Below, in pieces: positions 6,977-11,812 of a DNA stretch of 11,812 bases. The stretch is from Lachnospiraceae bacterium. GTDB lineage: Bacteria > Bacillota > Clostridia > Lachnospirales > Lachnospiraceae. The stretch is taken from contig CAAEHZ010000450.1 of assembly GCA_900755865.1 (NCBI GenBank), positions 1 through 11,812 of the forward strand, read 5' to 3'. The first letter of the stretch is position 1, and each line of letters begins with the position of its first letter. The notes below the pieces were generated by a model, which was not told where the DNA came from, did not search any database, and was given only the letters and a program-made list of their open reading frames with translations. The translations under genes were made by a program, and so were the position numbers.

Positions 6977-8737
6977 TCAGCCCGCAAACTGACTGTTATA
7001 AAGTGTTGCATAAAAGCCGTTCTGCTTTAAGAGCTGTTCATGGCTGCCCTGCTCGATAATGTTGCCATCCCGCATCACAAGGATAGTATCTGCCTCCTGT
7101 ATGGTGGAAAGTCTGTGGGCTACAATAAAGCTTGTTCTTCCCTTCATCATGGTCGCAAAGGCGTTCTGAATCTTTAATTCCGTTCTGGTATCAATGGAGG
7201 AGGTTGCCTCATCCAGAATCAGCATAGGCGGCAGACAGAGCATTACTCTTGCAATACAGAGAAGCTGCTTCTGTCCCTGGGACAGGCTGCCTCCGTCCTC
7301 TGTGATAACGGTATCGTACCCCTCCGGAAGTCTTTTGATAAAGCTGTGGGCATGGGCTGACTTTGCCGCTGCAATTACCTCCTCATCCGTTGCCTGAGGC
7401 TTGCCCATCCGGATATTATCCCGGATAGTTCCGGCTCTGAGCCATGTTTCCTGCAGCACCATACCATAATTGGTTCTGAGGCTGCCTCTTGTCATATCCC
7501 TGATATCCGTTCCGTCCACCCGGATTTTTCCGCTGTCCACATCATAAAACCGCATCAGCAAATTGATAACCGTGGTCTTTCCACAGCCGGTAGGTCCCAC
7601 AATCGCCACTCTCTGTCCCGGCTTTACCTCCAGATTGAAGTTCTGAATCAGCTTCTTTTCCGGTACATAACTGAAATTCACATTTTCCAGCTTTACATTT
7701 CCCTTTGCATGCTCCAGAACCAGCGCATCCTCCTTATCCGGAACCTGAGGCTCCTCTGCTATCAGTTCAAAGATACGTGCCGCACAGGCAAGGGCATTCT
7801 GCAGCTCCGTTACAACGCCGGAAATTTCATTGAAGGGCTTGGTATACTGGTTTGCATAGCTTAAGAAACAGGATAACCGGCCTACGCTGATTCCTCCCCG
7901 GATTGCCACAAAAGCACCGAAAATACCAACTCCCGCATACACAAGGCTGTTGACAAATCGGGTTGCCGGGTTGGTGATGGAGGAAAAGAAAATTGCCTTC
8001 AGGGAACAGGTCTGCAATCTGCCGTTTATTTCCGCAAACTGCTCCTTTACCTTCTCTTCCATGGAAAAGGTCTTTACAACCTTCTCATTTCCAATCATTT
8101 CCTCAATAAGGTTTGTCTGCTCTCCACGGGTTTCAGACTGCTGCCTGAACATGGTATAGGTTCTGGTTGCAATAAACTTTGCCACCAGGAAGGATACCGG
8201 CGTAATACAGATAACCACAAGGGCAATGGGAATATTTGTCACAAGCATGAATATCAGCGTACCGATAATTGTCAGCACGCCTGTAAAAAGCTGGGTAAAG
8301 CCCATCAGAAGCCCGTCCGCAAAGGTATCCACATCCGCGATAACACGGCTTACAATATCGCCGTATGCGTGGGAATCCAGATACTTTAACGGCAGCTCTT
8401 CCAGTCTGCGGAAGGCATCCTCTCTGATATCCTTTACCACCCGGTAAGTAATATGGTTATTACAGGTGTTCATTACCCACTGGGCTGCCGCCGTAAATAC
8501 CATTGCCACCGCAATTTTCTTCATAATCGCAAACACTGCCGGAAAATCCACATTTCCCTTTCCCAACAATAAATCCACCGCATCTCCTGTCAGAATCGGA
8601 ATATACAGTGGGAGAACACCCGTCACTGCCGCCAGAACAAGGGACAGTCCTACCATAAACCAATATCTTCTGATGTAATTTAATACCTTTTTCAAGGCAT
8701 CCATCTGGGATGACTTCTTTTCCATTTTTCCTGCCAT
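6977..8737 (-). CDS. Heterodimeric ABC exporter, subunit with the catalytically competent ATP site
   Basis: Half-transporter of 586 residues: a six-helix type-I exporter membrane domain (about 25-320), then an ATPase domain (about 345-586). Walker A is GPTGCGKT (381-388), Walker B is LILDEATSSID with catalytic E510, and the switch histidine is H541 in VAHRLST; all are canonical. The signature, however, is LSQGQ (485-489) instead of LSGGQ. That is the pattern of the active-site-bearing member in TM287/288-like pairs, whose altered signature completes the partner's degenerate site. The partner is the gene immediately upstream. The frame opens at 8749, overlapping the partner's TGA as ATGA but without a ribosome binding site. 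TGAGGA lies 5 nt before the ATG at 8737, which is preferred. Substrate is unknown; drugs, lipids or peptides are all possible for this family. Confidence 0.93.
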   Translation of the reverse strand: MAGKMEKKSSQMDALKKVLNYIRRYWFMVGLSLVLAAVTGVLPLYIPILTGDAVDLLLGKGNVDFPAVFAIMKKIAVAMVFTAAAQWVMNTCNNHITYRVVKDIREDAFRRLEELPLKYLDSHAYGDIVSRVIADVDTFADGLLMGFTQLFTGVLTIIGTLIFMLVTNIPIALVVICITPVSFLVAKFIATRTYTMFRQQSETRGEQTNLIEEMIGNEKVVKTFSMEEKVKEQFAEINGRLQTCSLKAIFFSSITNPATRFVNSLVYAGVGIFGAFVAIRGGISVGRLSCFLSYANQYTKPFNEISGVVTELQNALACAARIFELIAEEPQVPDKEDALVLEHAKGNVKLENVNFSYVPEKKLIQNFNLEVKPGQRVAIVGPTGCGKTTVINLLMRFYDVDSGKIRVDGTDIRDMTRGSLRTNYGMVLQETWLRAGTIRDNIRMGKPQATDEEVIAAAKSAHAHSFIKRLPEGYDTVITEDGGSLSQGQKQLLCIARVMLCLPPMLILDEATSSIDTRTELKIQNAFATMMKGRTSFIVAHRLSTIQEADTILVMRDGNIIEQGSHEQLLKQNGFYATLYNSQFAG

Positions 8738-8742
8738 TCTAA

Positions 8743-8748
8743 TCCTCA
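8743..8748 (-). promoter_or_regulatory. Ribosome binding site suggesting the second exporter gene starts at 8737
   Basis: TGAGGA on the minus strand overlaps the stop codon of the first exporter gene and lies 5 nt before the ATG at 8737. The earlier ATG at 8749 lacks any such motif. Another ATG at 8725 with CAGGA close upstream remains possible. Confidence 0.5.
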
Positions 8749-10518
8749 TTTCTGCGCATACTCAGCCTTTTCTGCCTTCAGACGCTCCTCCGGATACTGG
8801 GAATAATAAATTTCCTTATATACTTCGCTGCTCTTTAACAGTTCATCATGGGTTCCGATGCCAGCCATCTCTCCGTCATCCAGCACAATAATTTTGTCTG
8901 CATGCCGAATGGTAGAGGCTCTCTGGGAAACGATAAAGGTTGTGGTATTGCCCTCCAGCTTCTTCAATGCCTCTCTGAGCTTCGCATCCGTTGCATAATC
9001 AAGGGCGGAAGCACTGTCGTCCAGAATCAGAATTTCCGGTTTTCTGACCAGTGCTCTCGCAATTGTCAGTCTCTGTCTTTGTCCGCCGGAGAGGTTCTTG
9101 CCGTTCTGGGAAATTTCCGCATCCAGCTTTCCGGGCTTTCCTTCTACAACCTCTCTTGCCTGCGCCGTGTCAATTGCCGCCCAGAGTTCTTCCTCCGTTG
9201 CATCTGCCTTTCCCCAGGCAAGATTGCTTCTGATAGTTCCCTTGAACAGAACAGCCTTCTGGGGCACAACACCGATTCTTTCACGCAGCCTGTCCACAGG
9301 TATTTTCCGGATGTCTTCTCCTTCCAGCAAAACAGCGCCCTGGGTTGCCGGATAAAATCCGGGAATCAGATTTACCAGAGAACTTTTACCGGAACCAGTA
9401 CCACCGATAATACCGACGGTTTCTCCCCTGTTCACGGTAAAGTTCATATCATGCAGGGTTTCCGCACCGGCAGCCGCATAGGTGAGGGAGACATGGTCAA
9501 ACTGCAGGAATGGTACTTCCCCTGTCTGTTCCCCCTTTTGTGCTGCATACGCTTCACACAGAGCTGAAACATCCTCATTTTTAATTTCAAATACGCCAGC
9601 CACACGGTCAGCACAGGCAAGCGCCTTCGTAATCGTAATAATCAGGTTTGCCAGCTTTACCAGCTCTACCAGAATCTGGGACATATAGTTGACAATGGCA
9701 ATCACCTCGCCCTGTGTCAGATTTCCCACATTTACCTGAATTGCCCCAACATAAATCAGCACCACAATCGCACCATTTACAATCACATAAGTTACCGGGT
9801 TCATTACCGCACTGATTTTTCCGACGAAAATCTGGCTGTCCGCAAGCGCCTTTGTATAATCCTTAAATCTGCTTTTCTCTTCCTCTTCCTTATGGAAAGC
9901 CCGGATAACCCTGACACCGGTCAGATTTTCTCTGGTCAGTCCAAGCACCCTGTCCAGTCCCGCCTGTACCTTTTTATACAGGGGCATTGTCCAGAGCATA
10001 ATACCAAATACCACGATTGCCAGAAGCGGAATTGCCACAACAAACACAAGGGCACTCTTCACATCAATGGTAAACGCCATTATCATGGCACCGAATACAA
10101 TAATCGGAGAACGTAAAAACAATCTCAGTACCAGATTCACGCCGGACTGCATCTGATTGATATCACTGGTCATGCGGGTAATCATAGTAGAGGTTCCCAC
10201 CTTATCAATATTTGTAAAATCCAGTCCCTGAATATGATCAAACAACGCCTGACGCAGTTTTGTGGAAAAGCCTACCGCCGCCTTTGCCGCAAAAAACTGC
10301 GCTGTAATGGAACTGATAAGTCCCACAGCTGCCAGTGCAAGAAGATACAGTCCCATCTTTCCAATGTATCCCATATCCTCGTTGGCAATTCCCCTGTCAA
10401 TAATATTTGCCATAACAAGGGGAACCATCAGTTCAAAAAAGGCTTCCAGCAGCTTAAACAAAGGCGCCAGAATGGATTCCTTCTTATAGTCCTTCAAATA
10501 CTTCATTAAACGTCCCAT
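8746..10518 (-). CDS. Heterodimeric ABC exporter, subunit with the degenerate ATP site
   Basis: Half-transporter of 590 residues with membrane helices in about 15-310 and an ATPase domain from about 337. Walker A GGTGSGKS (372-379) and signature LSGGQRQR (476-483) are normal. Two catalytic residues are replaced: Walker B reads LILDDSASALD, with D501 where glutamate is expected, and the switch histidine is Q532 in VSQRAST. These are the substitutions that mark the non-hydrolysing site of heterodimeric exporters such as TM287/288, LmrCD and BmrCD. Its intact signature completes the partner's active site. The frame extends to 10572, but the ATG at 10518 has AGGAG 7 nt upstream and begins the typical MGRLMKYLKDYK. 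It starts 4 nt after the phosphopantetheinyl transferase stop and overlaps the next exporter gene, so all three are probably translated together. Confidence 0.94.
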   Translation of the reverse strand: MGRLMKYLKDYKKESILAPLFKLLEAFFELMVPLVMANIIDRGIANEDMGYIGKMGLYLLALAAVGLISSITAQFFAAKAAVGFSTKLRQALFDHIQGLDFTNIDKVGTSTMITRMTSDINQMQSGVNLVLRLFLRSPIIVFGAMIMAFTIDVKSALVFVVAIPLLAIVVFGIMLWTMPLYKKVQAGLDRVLGLTRENLTGVRVIRAFHKEEEEKSRFKDYTKALADSQIFVGKISAVMNPVTYVIVNGAIVVLIYVGAIQVNVGNLTQGEVIAIVNYMSQILVELVKLANLIITITKALACADRVAGVFEIKNEDVSALCEAYAAQKGEQTGEVPFLQFDHVSLTYAAAGAETLHDMNFTVNRGETVGIIGGTGSGKSSLVNLIPGFYPATQGAVLLEGEDIRKIPVDRLRERIGVVPQKAVLFKGTIRSNLAWGKADATEEELWAAIDTAQAREVVEGKPGKLDAEISQNGKNLSGGQRQRLTIARALVRKPEILILDDSASALDYATDAKLREALKKLEGNTTTFIVSQRASTIRHADKIIVLDDGEMAGIGTHDELLKSSEVYKEIYYSQYPEERLKAEKAEYAQK

Positions 10519-10522
10519 CGCA

Positions 10523-11194
10523 TTACTCCTGTGTTTCTTTTTTATCTGTTTCCGTGCAGACAGCCATGGCATACCCTGCCTCCGGCGGCGAAAATTCCGC
10601 CCAGCTTACCCCAGACGGTTCTCTTTGCAGTACCGGCAGTACACCCTGCCCGGTAAGCTTACCATAAGCCTCCTTTTGGGTCCATAAAGTAAAGAAAAGT
10701 GCCTGTCTCTGTTCCTCGTTACTTTGCTCCAGAAGCTGATATTCCTCTCCGGTAAAAAAGCGCTTCGCCAGCTTCCTTTCCTCTACTTTCTCATACTTCT
10801 GGATATCCGCTCCGATTTTCTGCTCTGATACCGCGCATATCACATACTTCCCCGAATGGGAAAGACTGAAATACAGAGGAAAGCCCTCTATTTCCGGCTT
10901 GCCCTTCTCTCCGAAGAGGTATCTGACAGAAGCAGGGCGGTCTGTTTCAGCCAGCAGTTCTTCCATGCTGCACCGTTTCACTTCCTGCAGCGGTATCTGC
11001 TTTTCATAATCCCGGAGCATTTTCTGTAACAGAAGCCCTGCTCCAAGGCTTGCCGCCCGGTTCCGGGCATTTTGGATTTTTTCTGCCTTTTCCCGCCGTA
11101 CTTTGTCCACCCGCTTCATTGCTTCTTCCAGAAAGAAATCCAGTTTTTCATCCTCTGTTTCCGGTATTTCCAGCAGATATACACCTGTTGCCAT
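10523..11194 (-). CDS. 4'-phosphopantetheinyl transferase superfamily protein (Sfp-like)
   Basis: Predicted to move the 4'-phosphopantetheine arm of coenzyme A onto a serine of acyl- or peptidyl-carrier proteins. The protein has 223 residues, the length of two-lobed Sfp-type enzymes rather than the roughly 120-residue AcpS. Visible motifs are GKP (98-100), YFSLSHSGKYVICAVS (108-123), GADIQKYEK (128-136; Mg ligand D130) and FTLWTQKEAYGKL (168-180; E175 and K179). Position 132 is Gln where Sfp has Glu, a substitution tolerated in some family members. The frame opens at 11212, but GAGGAA (11201-11206) stands 6 nt before the ATG at 11194, which is preferred. Only about 35 bp separate it from the aspS terminator. 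It is coupled to the exporter pair. No carrier protein, NRPS or PKS is in the window, so the target is unknown. Confidence 0.9.
   Translation of the reverse strand: MATGVYLLEIPETEDEKLDFFLEEAMKRVDKVRREKAEKIQNARNRAASLGAGLLLQKMLRDYEKQIPLQEVKRCSMEELLAETDRPASVRYLFGEKGKPEIEGFPLYFSLSHSGKYVICAVSEQKIGADIQKYEKVEERKLAKRFFTGEEYQLLEQSNEEQRQALFFTLWTQKEAYGKLTGQGVLPVLQREPSGVSWAEFSPPEAGYAMAVCTETDKKETQE
10526..10530 (-). promoter_or_regulatory. Ribosome binding site deciding the first exporter start
   Basis: AGGAG on the minus strand lies in the last codons of the phosphopantetheinyl transferase gene (ACACAGGAGTAA), 7 nt before the ATG at 10518. Its position inside the upstream gene implies translational coupling. 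Confidence 0.7.
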
Positions 11195-11200
11195 CCTGAT

Positions 11201-11206
11201 TTCCTC
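11201..11206 (-). promoter_or_regulatory. Ribosome binding site deciding the phosphopantetheinyl transferase start
   Basis: GAGGAA on the minus strand, 6 nt before the ATG at 11194. The upstream ATG (11212) has only a GCAGG abutting it. Confidence 0.6.
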
Positions 11207-11229
11207 TTTCATCCTGCCCGCAGGCAGTC

Positions 11230-11262
11230 AAAAAGCTGCCGCAACTTTCACCGCGGCAGCTT
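11230..11262 (-). terminator. Intrinsic terminator of aspS
   Basis: A 10-bp perfect stem, AAGCTGCCGC (11262-11253 on the minus strand) with GCGGCAGCTT (11242-11233), encloses a 10-nt loop and ends in a T5 run (11234-11230). It begins 4 nt past the aspS stop codon. The short T-run may let some transcription through to the next gene, which has no visible promoter of its own. Confidence 0.85.
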
Positions 11263-11266
11263 CCCT

Positions 11267-11812
11267 TTATTCCTGTTTTGCAGTAATTGCGAGATGTAAT
11301 TCGTCAAGCTGTTTCTGTTCTACGGTTCCGGGTGCTCCCATCATAATATCCATTGCATTCTTATTCATGGGGAAAGGAATAATCTCCCGGATACTGTCCT
11401 CGCCGCAAATCAGCATAATCATACGGTCTACACCGGGTGCGATACCGGCATGAGGCGGTGCTCCGTAACAGAACGCATTGTACATTGCGGGGAACTTGGC
11501 CTTCACATCCGCTTCTCCAAGTCCTACCAGCTCAAATGCCTTAATCATGATTTCCGGGTCATGATTTCTGACAGCGCCGGAGGAAAGCTCTACACCGTTG
11601 CAGACAAGGTCATACTGGTATGCCAGAATCTCAAGAGGCTCCTGATTGCAGAGCGCATCCATTCCACCCTGAGGCATGGAGAAGGGATTATGACAAAATT
11701 CCAGTTCTCCGGACTCCTCACCGATTTCATACATGGGGAAATCCACAATCCAGCAAAATTCATAGCAGTCCTTCTTCATATGCTTTTCACTGGCAGCTCC
11801 CAAAAGCTTTCT
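11267..11812 (-). CDS. aspS: Aspartyl-tRNA synthetase, C-terminal part (runs off the right edge)
   Basis: Class II aminoacyl-tRNA synthetase that charges tRNA-Asp. Only the last 181 residues are visible, so the anticodon-binding domain, motifs 1 and 2 and the start lie outside the window. The visible part holds the end of the catalytic core: [21 protein letters not shown], the [13 protein letters not shown] strand, and class II motif 3, GIAPGVDRM (about 123-131, with the ATP-binding Arg at about 130). It closes with the bacterial AspRS tail [13 protein letters not shown]...MMGAP. The SSGAVRNH and [14 protein letters not shown] wording differs from the GGGSIRIH and PHGGIAFGLDR form of many Firmicute enzymes. 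The stop is followed at once by a terminator. Whether the enzyme is discriminating cannot be judged from this fragment. Confidence 0.95.
   Translation of the reverse strand, partial: RKLLGAASEKHMKKDCYEFCWIVDFPMYEIGEESGELEFCHNPFSMPQGGMDALCNQEPLEILAYQYDLVCNGVELSSGAVRNHDPEIMIKAFELVGLGEADVKAKFPAMYNAFCYGAPPHAGIAPGVDRMIMLICGEDSIREIIPFPMNKNAMDIMMGAPGTVEQKQLDELHLAITAKQE

Noticed and set aside
8848..9567. 239-codon open frame on the plus strand
   Set aside because: It lies wholly opposite the ATPase part of a well-supported exporter gene, has no ribosome binding site or recognisable domain, and is Cys/Ser/Leu-rich as expected for an antisense shadow.
10519..10572. 54-nt N-terminal extension of the first exporter subunit (MPWLSARKQIKKKHRSNA)
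   Set aside because: It overlaps the end of the transferase gene in another frame and lacks a ribosome binding site, while the internal ATG at 10518 has a well-placed AGGAG.
1..11812. CRISPR array, tRNA, rRNA, insertion sequence or riboswitch
   Set aside because: No regularly spaced direct repeats, cloverleaf, transposase, terminal repeats or recognisable aptamer core were seen on either strand. The 11-bp TTTACA repeats are too short and close for CRISPR.

Overview
The window looks like a chromosomal segment from a low-to-moderate G+C Firmicute, most likely a Lachnospiraceae-type gut clostridium. This is inferred from strong GGAGG-type ribosome binding sites, tightly packed genes, the lipoprotein PstS with a Ser/Thr-rich linker, and general protein character. 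No marker gene allows a firm species call. Every convincing gene lies on the minus strand, so the biological reading order runs from high to low coordinates.

Reading in that order: (1) the 3' end of aspS (aspartyl-tRNA synthetase) enters from the right edge and stops at 11267, followed at once by an intrinsic terminator (11230-11262). (2) A compact three-gene unit follows: an Sfp-type 4'-phosphopantetheinyl transferase and two half-size ABC exporters. The exporters' complementary defects in the ATP sites mark them as one heterodimeric pump of the TM287/288, BmrCD or LmrCD kind. The unit is closed by a strong hairpin terminator (6896-6942). (3) A small amidase_3-type N-acetylmuramoyl-L-alanine amidase without a signal peptide starts right at the foot of that terminator. 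(4) The phosphate module pstS-pstC-pstA-pstB-phoU follows, then a Na+/phosphate cotransporter-like protein carrying its own C-terminal PhoU-like domain. (5) The left edge holds a perfect 21-bp inverted repeat.

The phosphate genes form a coherent set. PstS captures phosphate outside the membrane, PstC and PstA form the channel, PstB drives it with ATP, and PhoU is the usual negative modulator. The Na/Pi-type carrier is a second, low-energy phosphate route. The most informative non-coding signal lies between phoU and this carrier. Three TTTACA hexamers stand in one 11-bp register on the minus strand, with a fourth degenerate site filling the gap. That is the geometry of a PhoB/PhoP box, so the carrier probably has its own phosphate-starvation promoter. 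No comparable array was seen upstream of pstS.

Nothing here is clearly an unknown system. There is no CRISPR array, transposase, tRNA, rRNA or prophage cluster. The best second-look items are the Pho-box-like array, the edge palindrome, the terminator that also holds the amidase ribosome binding site, and the coupling of a phosphopantetheinyl transferase to an exporter with no synthetase in view. Several start codons were moved downstream of the longest open frame because a good ribosome binding site sits only before the internal ATG.
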